Of a stretch of 64,000 bases of DNA, positions 12,801-27,000 are shown one piece after another. The notes under the pieces were generated by a model. The model was not told where the DNA came from, did not search any database, and worked only from the letters and a program-made list of their open reading frames with translations. The position numbers and the translations under genes were made by a program. The stretch spans positions 9,128,713 to 9,192,712 of the forward strand of contig CM055100.1 of the NCBI GenBank assembly GCA_029204225.1. Reading direction: 5' to 3'. Position 1 is the first letter of the stretch. The number at the start of each line of letters is the position of its first letter. The DNA is from Diphasiastrum complanatum (lineage: Eukaryota; Streptophyta; Lycopodiopsida; Lycopodiales; Lycopodiaceae).

Positions 12801-15800
12801 TTGTACGGTCTACCTTCCGGCATAGTCAGCGACCGGGACAGTAAGTTTACTGGAAATTTTTGGAGGGCAGTATTCCATCATCTCCATACTAAACTTAATA
12901 TGAGTACCACCGACCATCCACAGACGGACGGTCAAACAGAAAGGGTAAATCAAGTGCTGGAGGATATGCTTCGTGCATACGTCAGCAAGAGGCAGACTAA
13001 TTGGGAGGAGTATCTCTCGATATTAGAGTTTGCTTACAACAGTACCAAACATTCAGCTACGGGATACAGCCCATTTATGCTGATGTACGGTTTTCAGCCA
13101 CGCTCACCCACAGCTGTAGGTTTTAAACAAGAAAAAGTTGAAGCAGCCAGAAACTTTTTAGAAGACCTAAACCAGATGATAGAACATGCTAAGCGTAGCA
13201 TTAGACAATCCCAGGATCGAGCCAGGCATTATGCAGATCCACACAAACGGGATGTGCAGTTCTCCACTGGTGAGAAAGTCTACTTGAGAGTCCCAGTTGA
13301 CTCTAAAACCCTCAAATCAGGAGTGTGTGCTAAGTTGTCTCCAAGGTATTGTGGTCCCTTTACCATCAGTAGGAGACTAGGCGAGGTCACCTATGAACTA
13401 GAACTCCCACACAACAGTAAGGTTTTTCCAGTCTTTCATGTAAGTCAGTTACGAAAAGCCTTAACCAGATCAGATAATCTGGTAGGGGACAGTGTTATAG
13501 TTCTCCCATTGGATCCTCAACAACCTCCACATGAACCAGAGGAAATTCTTGATAGTAGAGAGACGCAGACTCGTCATACTCTATACCGAGAATATCTGGT
13601 TAAGTGGAATGATCAGCCTGTTGAGAATGCCACTTGGGAAAGAGGCAGCGTCCTTCGCAAGATTTTTCCAGACTTTGTCTTAGAGGACCAAGACGGTTCT
13701 TAAGGGGGAGGGAGTGTTACGAGCTCGTAACCAGTGCCGAACCCTAGGGAACACAGATAGGTCAGATACCACAGTCAGGGTCGTGTCCAGTGTACATGAC
13801 CAACATGGCAAGACAGTGTGAGTAGTGTGCCCCAGCACGGTCCATAGCCATGGCGGGCCTAACACAGCCTAGGGACCCTGTCAGCAGGATAGGGCCCCCA
13901 GTTGGGTCCCGACGTGCAGTCGGCCACGTCAGTGCCACGTGGCCGACACTTGGCAGTAGCATGCTACCAGTCCTCACACTGGGCTAGGAGGGGCTTACTC
14001 TATATCAGGGAGTAGGCAAGGTTGGGTGGATCAGGAGTGTTTGCCCTACTGTGGTGTTAGGATCTATTACACGAAGATCCTTGATCTTCGTGCAAGGATC
14101 TTCGTGATTGGTCACTTGATCCCCTTCTTGCATCTTCAACAAAGAAAGTTGATTTCTGAGATACACCATTCTTGCTGGATTTTTGACTCTATACATAGTA
14201 TAAAGTGTATCCCACACACTTTTAGATGTCTTACAAGACCTAATATGAGGTAAGATAGATCTTTTCACAACAAGAGCAACCATAGAATGTGCTTGTGCAT
14301 CCCTTCTATCCCACTTCTTTTGTTCTTCCGAAGATGGAGAAGATGATGTTGATGATGATGACCCACGAGGTGGAGGTGCCAAAGACGGAGGCCTTTCCTC
14401 ATCACCATTGACCAAATCCCACAGCCTTTTCGCTATGAGAAGATTCTTCATCATGTAACTCCACAAGGAGTAGTTTGTGCCATCCAACCGATCTTCATTC
14501 TTTAGCCATTACCTCCAACAGAATTTCAGCTTGTAGTAGATAGGAAAGAGAGCCTTTCCACAACCAAATCTACTCAAAACTAACTTGCAGCAAACAAAGA
14601 GCTGAAAGTAGGAGCACAAGATGTCTTTCAATCTGCAACCAAAGTGCCAATGGATAGATGGCTGTCTTTCTGCACAAAAAAACTAGCTTCTTGAAAATTA
14701 GGTTAGCTTCGATTGAAGCCTACACTGAAACCCAATTAGGAAGCCAAATAATTTGATCAACACACACTCCAATGGGGCTGTTGAAAGCGCCCTACTACTT
14801 GCTGAGAATCTGCAAATTTCCCAGCCACAAGTTGACCTAACCCTGAATAGGGTCGCTGAATTTTGGGCGCCCTCCTACACAAATGCAAACCTGAAAACAA
14901 AAACAGCAAGATGAGGAGACACCACAACCAAAAATCAGTCGCAGATTTTTGGGCGCCCTCCTCCAAACAAAACTTGCTGAAAACCGGTTGCATAAAAATC
15001 AGATTTGAGATTCTGATTTTTGGGTGCCAAAAATTGCTCCTCCAAGATCTCTGATGGCCGCCAACCTGAAAAGAGACAAAAAAGCTGATCCAAACTCCAC
15101 TTGAAAAGATCAGCAAGATGCTGAAATTTCACAACAGAAAGCAGAGAAGCTCCTCTTCTGGTAGTGCTGCAGATCCGGTAGCTCTGATACCATGTAGGAA
15201 AGCAAGAGTCAAGTCACCAAGATCTAGTTATCAATCAATCTCCACAGAAAACAAGAGAGAAGAGGCTGGGCGCCCAACTCTAAGAGAGAGAGAGAGAAAA
15301 CAACAACAAGAGCAATGGAGAGCAATGCTTAGCCAAACTGTAAAAATGGAATACACAATGAGCATCTAAGTACTTTACCTGGATGTGACCAAATGCCACC
15401 AAACCCTAAGGTTAACCACTTACTAAATGTAGGGCACCCCCAAAAGTCAAGATAGGGCCCCTAAACAAAATTAGACCCCTAAGGACCCACAAGTCAGTAC
15501 ATGACCAGAATTGGGTCCAACTGAACTTAAGACAAACTTAAGATGGCCTAAATAACTAAATACCCATGGTTACACAAATCTTGACCTTTTGGGTCAAAGT
15601 AACCTATGGATTAACTTTAGCATAGTCATTTATTTCTAACAGAATGTTGGGATATAGTCACGCGTTTTGAGCCTATTCCAGATTCTGAAGATGAATTGAA
15701 GGACTCTATCAAGAGAGGATCAAAGGTGCGTCGAATTTTCAACCTTTCTGTGAAGGATATCATCATCCCTCACATAAGGAGTGTCATAGGACCTCTGGGA

Positions 15801-18800
15801 GACATTGAGGTCCATGTATGAGACCGTCAACACAACTAGGGTCCTCTATCTATAGAATAAACTATGTACAATCAAGATGGACTTCAGTGATTCAATTGCT
15901 GATCACATTACGACGATCAAGGATCTTCAGGATCAACTTGTTGTAGTTGGAGACTGCATTAGTGATATTGACAGTTTCTATAGCTTTGAATACCTTGTCA
16001 AATTCTTATCAAGGCTATGCCATGAGTCTCTCAGTAAGGGATAGACTTCTCTCAAAGGCAAGAAAAAGGGCAAATTCAACGTTGGTGATTCATCTCTTGA
16101 GCAATAGATGGGTGAAATGCACGTTGTAGATTCTCAAAGTTCAGGTTCGTCATCTACACCAAAAAGAAAGGGTAATTGCAACTATTGTGGTAAATATGAG
16201 CATTTTGTTTTTGAATGTCGTAAGAACCAGAGTGAGCAAAATCAAGCCACGAGTACTGGTTGGTACATAGATTATGATTCCTCTAAATACATGACTCCAC
16301 ATCGAGAGTGGTTTAATTCTTTTGAAGAAATAAATTGTGGACATTGTGTGTGCCTTGGAAACAACACAACACATCAGGTCAAAGTACCTGTGAAGCTTCC
16401 TTCACGAGAAGTTAAGGTAATAAAGAATATGCTATTTGTACCAGGGTTAGCCAAGAACCTGCTTTCAATTGGGGAATTACTAAACAAAATATGATAGGAG
16501 TGTTTCATGAATGCTACCTGTTTAGTAAAGGACAATGTTCATAATCAAAAGATTGTTGCCAAAGGATCGCAGGAGCGTGGTCTTTATAGGTTGCATATTA
16601 CTATCTCGAGTCAAGAAGCCTATACTACTATGATGATCAGGATAATTTATGGCACGAGAGATATGGCCACATGAGTTACCAAAGCCTACAAGTCTTGAAG
16701 AAACATGATATCTTAATTGGTTGACCCTCTATCAAGTTATGTAATGACTTTTGTGAACCATGTGCACCTGGGACACAACCAAGAAAGAAGTTTCTTAAGA
16801 ATGAAGTTATTTGGAAAGAGCAAGTACTTGAGATTGTGCACTCAGATTTGTGTGGACCTATGCAAACTAGATTTCAGGGGGGGCTTTCTACTTCATGACC
16901 TTCATCGATGACTTTTCACAAAAGGTATGGGTTTAGTTTTGGAAGCACAAATCTGAGGCAATCAAGTACTTCAAAATCATTTCAAATAGCTAAGAAGATA
17001 AAGGTACTCAGATCTGATAAAGGTGGTGAATGCATAGCAAAAGAGTTCATTGATCTATAAAACTCAAGTGAAATCCAGCGTTAGTTTGCTACTCCAAATA
17101 CTCCTCAGCAAAATGGTGTTGCTGAAAGGAAGAACAGGTCCATAGTTGAGTGTGCATGCAACATGCTCAATGCTAAGGCACCTGGGAACAGGAAGGAAAC
17201 TTGAGGAGGAACTGGCTTTAAGTTTTGAGGTCAGAACTTGAATAAGGGGGGAAGAATGTCATGCCCACGACTAATCTCGGATAGCATATCCCGGTAGAGG
17301 TCAGTAGGCCTACCTCAACTCAAGATGGCGGATTATTATGGGTCTATCAGTGAGTTATAGGGGAACTGGATGATGTGGCCCGGATAGGCTGCATAGGTGT
17401 CCAGTGAGGTGTCACAGTGCACTACTAGTTCCATTGGGCTCTCACTAGTGTATGCTTGATTGTGTAATTAGTAGCTACATGCTGCTAGTGTGATTCCTCC
17501 TTCTCTTGTGATAGATTGATCCATAGCTTGGGGGCTAGATCCGTAAGATCTAGGTTTGGTTGGGTTGGTTTGTCCACCATCCGATTCCCTTGTGTTGCTT
17601 GTTGTGGCTTGCTTAATGTTGGATCCTTGTTTGAGGATGTTTTATAAGGATTCCTGTGACAGCCTCATAATGTGATTTTTGTGCAGCTTGGATGAATTGG
17701 CTCATCATACCAAGAGGCTAGAGCATATGAAATAATAGGCCTAGTGTTGGTGGTATAGTTTAGACTTCCAACAAATCTACGAAATCGTGTGACATCTACT
17801 TTGCCTTGATCCAAGGGACTTGAAAGTTCGTATCAACAACTTTACATTCCAACATTGTACTTTTCTAAAAGCTTGTAAATATACTTGCTTTGTGAAAGAA
17901 AAGTAACATGAGATTGCCTCTAAACCTCCATGCCTTACCATTAATGTAATCATTCTAGATCCTTCATTTCAAATTCTAAGGATAGTCTTCTCTTTTCTGC
18001 TTGTCAAAGAGCATCGCAATTTCCTATTGAAATAAATTGTCCACTCACAAAAAAATGATGACAATCTCACGATATGTAAAAGGAAGAATTGGGATTACCT
18101 CAAATGAAGTTATTTTGGGTAAACTACTCATCAATGCGTGAGTACTAAGCCCTCGAAGTTTGCTTCAGCCCATACAATGGCTTCTTAAAGGACAAACATG
18201 GTCCTCTTTATCATAGGCCCAAAAAAGCATTCAAGAATGTCCATTTGTTCCACAAATCATAAAAAACAATGCTTGAGGAGAAGGCCTTGTAACAAAGTAT
18301 ACCATTGAAAGAATGCCAAAATTTTTGATCAAATTTGATATGTTGAGCTGTGCTATGGTAAGTTATACTCTTTGAATAATCACCTACTACCCATGAGGTG
18401 GATGAATATTTGAGGGCCCAAATGGCGGCTAATAATAGTCTAGTAATCAACAAATAGTAAGTGAAGGGTTATAAGACGAAGACTCTGTACCATATGGTGC
18501 AAAATCCAAATATCATAAGTTCTAAGTGATTGGCTCCAATATGTATGTATTTGATTGTCCTTTTGATCCTTAGTAAACATTACATTAGTATGCTACTAAC
18601 TTTTTCAATAATGCTAAGAAAAGGTTCATAGAAATTCACCTAAAAATTGGCTTAAAAACTTTATGTAGCACATGCATGCACATACAAATGTACACAAAAT
18701 AGTGTTAAACATGTATATATGTTTTCTTAACTCAAATTTGGTTGTTATAGTTGGGTTGTATTGATCCTGCATAATAGTCTAGAATATACATTAGAAACAT

Positions 18801-21800
18801 GATATTGTTTTGAATTTTCAATAGTTGGAGATTTGCATGGTGACTTGGAACAAACAAGAAGGGCTTTGCGGCTTGCTGGTGTTTTGAGTATTGAGGATCA
18901 AGATCATTGGGTTGGAGGAAGCACTGTAAGCCACTTCCTTTGTTTGTTTGAACATTTTTAATGGCTGAAATCTACTATTCAAGGAAGGTGTACGCTGGAT
19001 ACTCACATAAAGAAATCTCAAGTTTAGAAATATGTGATGTTATCCTGCTAGAATGTGGTGATTATGGAGGCTTTTTACTACCTTGTTCATTCAGAAAATT
19101 GTCTTGAAAGTTGTTCCTTTGTCCTTGGCTCAATAATAAATGTAATACATTTTGTGAGCATAATGTACAAGTGTCATACAAGAAAACCATTGTCAAGGAA
19201 ATCTAGCCGCTCAAATTGGTACCTAGGCTTGAGGTCCTACATTGAAGCAAAAGAGCCATGAAATGTTAAAAATTTGTGACATTACTAATCTTTATAACTA
19301 AATGATTGGATGTTCAAAAAAGTGATTTAGTGCATCAATTATTATAAAACAGGGAAAAACAAATCAAAAGCACAACTAGAAGCTTACCTCTTCCTTTCTT
19401 CTTTGTTTGAGCCTTTCTAGATCTAGCTTATTTATTGCTTGCTTTCTTGTACTAATCTTTTCCTTTGAAGACAAAACATTGCAATTAGGTTCATGGGAGG
19501 AGAAAAATTTCTATCTAAGAAAAAGAGTAGGAAAACCACAAGATGGAAGACACCCTAAAGCACAAGCTCAGCTAAGGTGATCCTCAATGCTATACCTTCA
19601 GTGTGGGCAAAGTAACTTTATATTATGGGGAGCCTGCCCTCATATAGGGCTTGGAGGGCCTAAACTTCTATGTAGCAGCCTTATGGCCTTTCTACAAGAT
19701 CTTAAAAAGTAAAATCTACTGCACATTTTTTTTCTTCTTTATTTCAGACTATTGGTATACCTTTTATGAGCATTTTGTTATTGTCTAATTATCTAGTTTA
19801 CCAAACCATTTGGTCTTATGTATTGCCAGATTATAGACCATGAGATTATTGCTAGGAAGAATGCATGAGCTTTTGATGTGCAAACTGTTTTCTTAATTGA
19901 TCATATTGGAGAAGTTATGATGAGTAAATTAGATAGATTTGATTTAGCAACTCGCTAAAAACGCTATCAATCTTCAAAATCAACTGAAGTGCATTAGCTT
20001 ATCTTAGAAGAGTCTAGTATGGTCATTGCAAGTTGAACCTACCACATTGTTGCATTTTGGAGGCCAATAGCATTTTTATAATTCTCTTGCAAGTAATTAT
20101 GTGACAATTCCATGGCTTATTCGAACTTGAAGACGATCATATAATTAGGTTGCTAAGGTTTAATCTACAAATGCTTCTATTCTTGCTTGACTTGGCAAGT
20201 AAAACTTCCCAAAGAAATCATAGTTGATGCTTTCCTTGTTTGTGTATCATCATTATGCTAAAAACATTTGCTCTATTCGGTTGACCTGTCAAGGACGATG
20301 TTTTCCAAAGGTGCAACGATGTCATTAAATAGATTAAGAACGTTGGAGTATTGTTGTGTATTCTATGAGCATAAAGGAACGTTTCTACAAAAGAATTATT
20401 GCCAACTTGTTTCCTTCAATGAATTTCTAGCTTCTATACATTCAAAGGATGCTAGATTTTTTGTTGCTCCTTGATCACTAGTTTTTAGAGTTCTTCTTAC
20501 TTGATTCTAACTGCTTTTGAAGCACATTGGAAAACTACAATGTACTCGATCCTTCAATTGAAGGTATCATAAATCATTCTTCTTTTCTATTTTTGAGATC
20601 TTCATTAGCCTAACTTTGTACATTTTGTGGAGGCAGCATTAGTATTGCATCTATACATTTATGGCTGATGTATGTGTATGGAGATTGGATATATGGTCCA
20701 TGTATCCAAGGATAGATAATTCCTTCTATACTATTTCTATACTATTTAGAAGGATAGGGTCCCTGAATGGTTGTTATATTTGAAATATCGCTAATCGAAT
20801 AGGAGCATTACATGAAATATAACACATCACAAAAAATATGGCATAACATTCATCCAACTTGCAAACACACTAGTATAGAAGATCGATTACTAAATTGCTT
20901 GTTGCTCAATGGACTACTGCTCAGTATTTTGATTGTTATATGAGTGAACACCATGCCAGCTGCAATGATTTAGTGTCCATCCAAAGCATCCTCTCAAGTT
21001 TGCATATGAGGCATGTCCATAAAATGGTCATATAGCATTCTCCAACAAAAAAGAAGAAGATGAACAGCGATGGTTGCCGATAACTTGGGTAAATCTCAAC
21101 TAAGATCTCCCATGAATATAGAACTCCCCTACAAGAAGCTTAGGGCAGCAAACTCATCTTTTTTGGTCAAATCATTGTTGTGTAGTATATCAAATTGTGG
21201 CACACCTCAAATTTTTGTTTGAGAGGACAACCATACATGACCTCTAGGAGTATGATTGCAACTTTGGAAAGCGTGAAATCAATAAAATAGGGGTTTATAT
21301 CTTCCTTGCAGAAGACCTCATTGCAATGTGTTGGTTCACCTTTAATCAATGTTAAAAGAGGATCCATGATGTGTGCTATAGGTACTACTTGACCTTGTAC
21401 CATTGGTCAAGTATTTACCAATTGTTGCAATGAGAGATTGAGGGACCAAGAAGAGAGCCAAAGACCAATGGAGGAGTGTTTTTGCCGTAGGTTAGTACCA
21501 CGCTTCTATTTTTTATTTGATGTAGCGGAAGTATGGTTGCACTTGTTCCTTGACAAATTCTTTGTGCTCCTGTGGATCATTTTATATTGAAGGATTTTCT
21601 TTCATGATAATTTTATGTGAAGGGGTGGCTCGGGTATTTCACCTATCATAGTCAAAGTTTATGGTATAGGTTTGGTTTACTTTGGCTGTCTTTGCAGAGT
21701 CCTTTGTAGTATTTTTTTTCCTATATGCATGTTTTTTTAGATACCGATGGATCTATGTGGTTGGAGGTTATTTGTTTTTTCAATGGTTTCTAGCATACTC

Positions 21801-24023
21801 TTCAGGTGGTAGTCTTGGTCGCATAGATTGGCTTTGGGTATGTTTGATATCATGGTGTTATCTGATGTCATATTATGATGGTTCACCAACAAAATTGTTC
21901 CACTTGAGCTGGATGTGGACACAAATTATGACCCACATACATGCACAGTACAAGAACCACTAATGGTTATTCCTTAGCAAATGTTGAGGTTTGTGTTCTT
22001 CTTAGGGTTCCTTTGCCTATCAATGTGCCAACAGTTGTGCAACTGTGTATTCTTGAGGGCAATAATGTTGCACATAACATAGATGACCATGCCTCTATCT
22101 ATGGCTTTATTGGTGGTACATTTGTGGAGCCAGCCCTTCCTTGTTATATATGGCATTCTTGGTCTATATATCTTCCAATGGATGCATACCGGCTAGTTCT
22201 TGCACATGATTCTTGGATTGTAGTTGTTCTCGTTCTTTGTGCAGATTTTGAACATTTGGTTATTTGATATAATTTGAGATCTCCTTATATGTTGCAACAT
22301 GTTTGGTGGTGCTCTTCTCTGGCTTTACTGATTGGCATGGTATGTTGTTTTTTGGTTCCTTAGTATGGCGACGTTCTCCATTGTTCTCCTTATAGCTTCT
22401 GTTTTGCCGAGTTGGATTTGTGAAGTTCCTACTAGTGGTTTTTTGAGGGATCTCTTTGGTGGCATGGGCATTTTTCTTTGGCACTCTTGTTCTCTCAAAG
22501 TGATGTAGTGGAGTTGTGGTGGTTTCCAATCCTTCATGGTCTATTAGATTGGCTTGGCATGAGATGCATATGATTGATGGTGCTAGGTTGTTCCTACAAA
22601 TGTCATGCTTACTATGGCAGGTGGCATAAGAGTCCTTGTGGCATCGTTGGGACACCTGTGTTCGTTAACAGAGCTTCATGTTCATTTAGTGGATCACACT
22701 CTTGAGTCTTCGTGTTAGGCTTTGTCTTCCTATGCAGTATAGCCCACGCAGGGCAATATTTTTGAGGGCGGGAGTGTTATGGACACACGAATCCATACTT
22801 CTCTGAAGCATGTTTTGACACATTATCCTATACTTTCTCTATATGCATGCCTCAACTACTTTTGAGATTTAACATTATTTTATGGTACTACTATGTTTCA
22901 GGGCCTCCTTTTCAAGATACGTCTATTTTAAGACAAGACCGTTCTGGAACCTTCCAAGATGCTCCTGACTAAGTATGAATAGGAGCCAAAAACTCATTTC
23001 TCAGATTATTGAGTTTGGTGTCCTAAGCTATTTGTAGGGAAGTTCTATTTTCCGGAGATTTTAATTGGAAATCTTGTTGAAGCTGTTGGCAACCATTGTC
23101 TTTCATTAAGTTTTCTCTATTGATTCCTAGGATGTGAATGTGGAGGAGGTTCAAAGAAAAAGGTGAAAATTCCTGTTTCAAAAGCTGGAAATCCGCTTTC
23201 ATTTGATCAGCTTCCCAGGAGGAAAATAGTTCAGTTGATTTGGAGGGAGTGTATGGGATAGGTACTATAGACGGGGAACTGTGGATTCGTGGGAAATAGG
23301 AATAGGAAGGAGGTCGGTAGGAATGGCCAGATTGATAGGATTGGCGATCAATGAGGATGCAGAAGAGGTGGAAGGAGAAGAAGATGAGAGAGGGGAAGGA
23401 AGAGCAGAGGCAGGGGGCGGTGCTGCATCAAGGGGCACGTCAACATCAGTTAGCAGCAGATCAACGAGCAGCGATGGGGAGCAGGCAGCGAGTGCAGGGG
23501 GTGGACAGGCAACAAAGGCAGGGTCTGGACAAGCAGGGGGTGGGTAGGCAGCGAGTGCAGGGGGTGGACAGGCAACAAAGGCAGGATCTGGACAACCAGC
23601 TGGGGCAGGGGGTGGACGGACATCGAGGGGAGGGGTGGTTCCAGTGAGGGCAGGGGGTGGGCAGGCAGCGAATGCAGGGGGGGGGGGGGAAACATGCAGC
23701 GAGGGCAGGGGGTGAGCGGACAGCGAGGGGGGGGTGGGTGGTTCCAGCGAGGACAGGGGGTGGGCAGACAGCGAGGGGGGGGGGTTGATTCCAGCGAGGA
23801 GGAGATGGCAGCGGCCAGCGAGGAGGAGATGGCAGTGGTAGGGGTAGGGGAGCGGGAGGAGCTACGTGTGGAGCGAGGGGGGGCTGAGCCACGAAGGTGA
23901 GCCATAGCTGAGCCATGAGAGAAGAATGCACTTGAATCCTGACAGAAAGGCGTTGGATCTACTCAGCATCGATCATGGATGCCATTGCGCTCAGGAGAGC
24001 CAGCTCAGGAGGCCATCGCGCCC

Positions 24024-24070
<47 letters not shown>

Positions 24071-27000
24071 TTGTTGGTTATAGAAAGCATATCCTTGTGA
24101 AATGGTTGATGAAATTGAAATAGATGAGACTCAAGTCTCTCATTCCATACTGTTATTCACAATAAAAGTCTTTTCAACCTTTACCTCACCTAACAAGAGA
24201 TGCATATTTGTACAAGTTGCAGGTCTTGGTGCAAGTGGGTGATCTCTTAGATCGTGGGGATGACGAGATTGCAATTATGTCGCTATTACGATACCTTAGT
24301 CAGCAGGCTGGAACTAAAGGTGGAGCTGTTTTTCAGGTGAGTAGTTTTTTGTTTGTTCCCTGTAGAGTGTTGGGACAAATTGTCATACGTGGAAATATTA
24401 TAAATGCGGGAAAACAAACTTGTTCATTTTCTCATCTTATATTATTTGAAGCTTTTTTAAGAATTGCACATTCTAGCTATTTAAGGCTCTTTCTAGACTG
24501 TTGTACTTTAATTAGGCATTTTTACAAATTAGTCCATGCTAGGAGGTTCATAATTCATTTGATCTCATGGGACGGCTAACTAGAAGATGAACCTTTTTGT
24601 AGTCTTATAGTAACAGTCTTGCTAAATCAGTGCTAGTTTCAATCCGTTGTTTGGTACAGGTTTGACTATTCAAAGTGAAGTTCTCGTGACTTGTTCAACT
24701 CCTACAATCAGTCTCAAATTCATAATATCTATTCTATTCTGCAGAGTTCTGTGATGTTTCAAGCATTTGATGTCTCTACAACTCGTAACTTATGAAAGTG
24801 AATAAGCTAGTGTAAGCCCCTACAGGGTCTTATGTTCTTCCTATATTTCTTGCTGTGAGACAGTCGCTGCAGAAAAAGTATCTTGCAAGATGCAAAATCC
24901 TGCAATATGTATATGGTCCTTAAAGGAAACTTTATATTTTCTGCTGTAACAACTTGCTCTTTGCAAGATGGTGACTGGCAAAGGAAGATGCATATCACAT
25001 TAAAAGGTTAATCTATTGATGCCTAACATTAATGCTGAATTTATCACCATCATAAGATATATCTGCTAACGCACAATTAATTGCTCAACACTCAGATTGC
25101 AAAGATCTGAAGAGCATGACGTACATTTATAGAGATGAAAATATACCCTCATTTTCAATGTTAAGGTCTGTTAATATATAAACATGAAGCCATTGGATAT
25201 CAAAATATCATAATAATTAAAAGCAAATAAGTTGTTCTCTTTTATGAAGAAAATGTCTTAAAGGACCATGTTTTTTACCTTATATGTCCCCACGGTGCAC
25301 AAGTAGCGAACTCCAGACCATAAGGTGAAGATGTCAACCACTGGGCAGAGATGAGGGACCATACTTCTGAAAAAACTATTTCTCTAGTTGTAGGTATGCT
25401 TATTGAATATGAAAGACTAGGATTCAGGTTGTGTACTTCCAGAACCTCTGAATGAGTTTTCACATATGGCATCAAATCGTATGCTCAATGTAACTATTTG
25501 TTAACAAGGGCTAACAACTAGCATTGCGCTTGATATTACATTTTTCTCTTGCCTCGCCGTGTCTGTTGCACCTCTTTTATCAAGTGAATCAACATCACCT
25601 ACAATCATGAGAACTAGAAAACATATAGCACCTCTGGATTAATCTTAATTAGCATCTCCAAAAGCCCAATGTAATCAAAGACGTGATTCTGAGAGATGTT
25701 TTTTTGCTCCAAGATCTGTTTACTTTTGAGTCTGTCTGGTTAGAATCGCCTCTTTTTTGTTTCAGGTGAATGGCAACCATGAAACCATGAATGTTGCTGA
25801 AGATTTTCGTTTTGTTTCACCTGGCGGGTTTGAAGAAGCTGAAATGTTTGTGGAGTATTGTGAAGAGGAACATGCAGGAGACTGGGAAGCAGCTCTTATG
25901 GAATGGAGAGTCGCATCACGAGAGAGGAAAGCTAAAAGGATTCAGTCATTAAGTGCGTGGCTACCTGTATGGAATTTTTGGAAGGTGCACCTTTTAACAA
26001 TGCTTCAGAATTCTAGATGAAATAGTATTGCAGCGATGAATAGGCATTAATGAGGGAAGAGTAATATATGTCTTCCATGTGCCCTAGTTTTACTTGTGCT
26101 GATAGAATTCTTGAATAATGCTCACGCAACATTGGTTTTGATATGGAAAGAGGGGGAGGGTGCTGAAACTTGTAGATCATTCTATCTAGCATCTCAACTA
26201 TGACAGATGACATTGAACATGTCAACTGCATAACAAAAATCAACTAGATTTAGGGAGAATCAAGAAAGTTAGCAAACTCCAAAGCTCAAGCACCTTGACA
26301 AGAGAGGTGAATTCCAAAGTGTAATTACAATAATGAGGGTGGGCATGGAAACCCCTCAAGACCCAATATGTCTTAGGGGCCACATGTACAACATGCTATA
26401 GGGGTATGCATGAGGTGTCTCCTTCTAAATTCATCCCTAGGCGCCATGTGGACCAAGTATCCTACTTTGACCTACTTGTTGAATATGCATGAGGGGTTCA
26501 CAATTTATTTATCAAATACCCCCATGGCATATGCACAACTTACAAGATACAAATATATAAGGCCAACAAGGTTAAAGTATGCATTTATTTTAGCACCCCT
26601 TTAATGGCTATTTTATTTACCCCAACACTTAGCATCTGCCAAAATTTCTGTGAAAATGTCTATTGCTTGGTCATTATTGTTGCATAAACCAACTATATTT
26701 CTCTAGTCTTTTGCTTCTCTCAATATGCTTCGTATGCACATGATATATATATGCGATACTTGGCCAATTGAATACAACTCTTGCTATTGCAATGAAGAAC
26801 AATAGGAACTACCACCAAGTTGTCTCCTAAGCCAAATAGCCTCAAGGCAACCTTCGTAGTTGCCTTGTACTCAGCTTTTGTTGATGGTAGAGCTATGGTG
26901 GGCTGCTTCTTGCACCACCAAGAAATTGTTTTGGAACCAAGACTAAAAGCATAGCTTGTGGTTGCTGGTCATCCCTATCACTCGCCCAATTTGAATTGGT

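Larger units (their letters stand above)
7795..14071 (+). mobile_element. Young Ty3/gypsy chromovirus nested in copia A
   Basis: The element has 357-bp LTRs differing at only two positions, PBS, gag-pol with chromodomain, polypurine tract, and a 5-bp duplication CGAAG (7790-7794 and 14072-14076). It is inserted in gag of copia A. Near-identical LTRs indicate very recent insertion. The coding region nevertheless carries two frame breaks in the RT (see pol entries), so this copy was mobilised by proteins from another copy or was damaged after insertion. Confidence 0.97.
3503..15641 (-). mobile_element. Copia LTR retrotransposon A (minus strand), host of nested gypsy
   Basis: The two LTRs (3503-3949 and 15193-15641) are nearly identical and end in TG..CA. 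The whole is flanked by a 5-bp duplication GAATG (3498-3502, 15642-15646). The minus strand gives PBS, gag with zinc knuckle, integrase, RT and RNase H in copia order. The gypsy element 7795-14071 is inserted in gag. The coding part has several stops and frameshifts, so it is not autonomous. LTR differences (about six substitutions plus small indels) mark it as fairly young, but older than the gypsy. The same family occurs as element B at 39765-45772. Confidence 0.95.

Noticed and set aside
23281-23931. Long open frames on both strands (Gly/Gln-rich and Pro/Leu-rich)
   Set aside because: They follow the repeat composition of the G-rich tract and are open in several frames at once.
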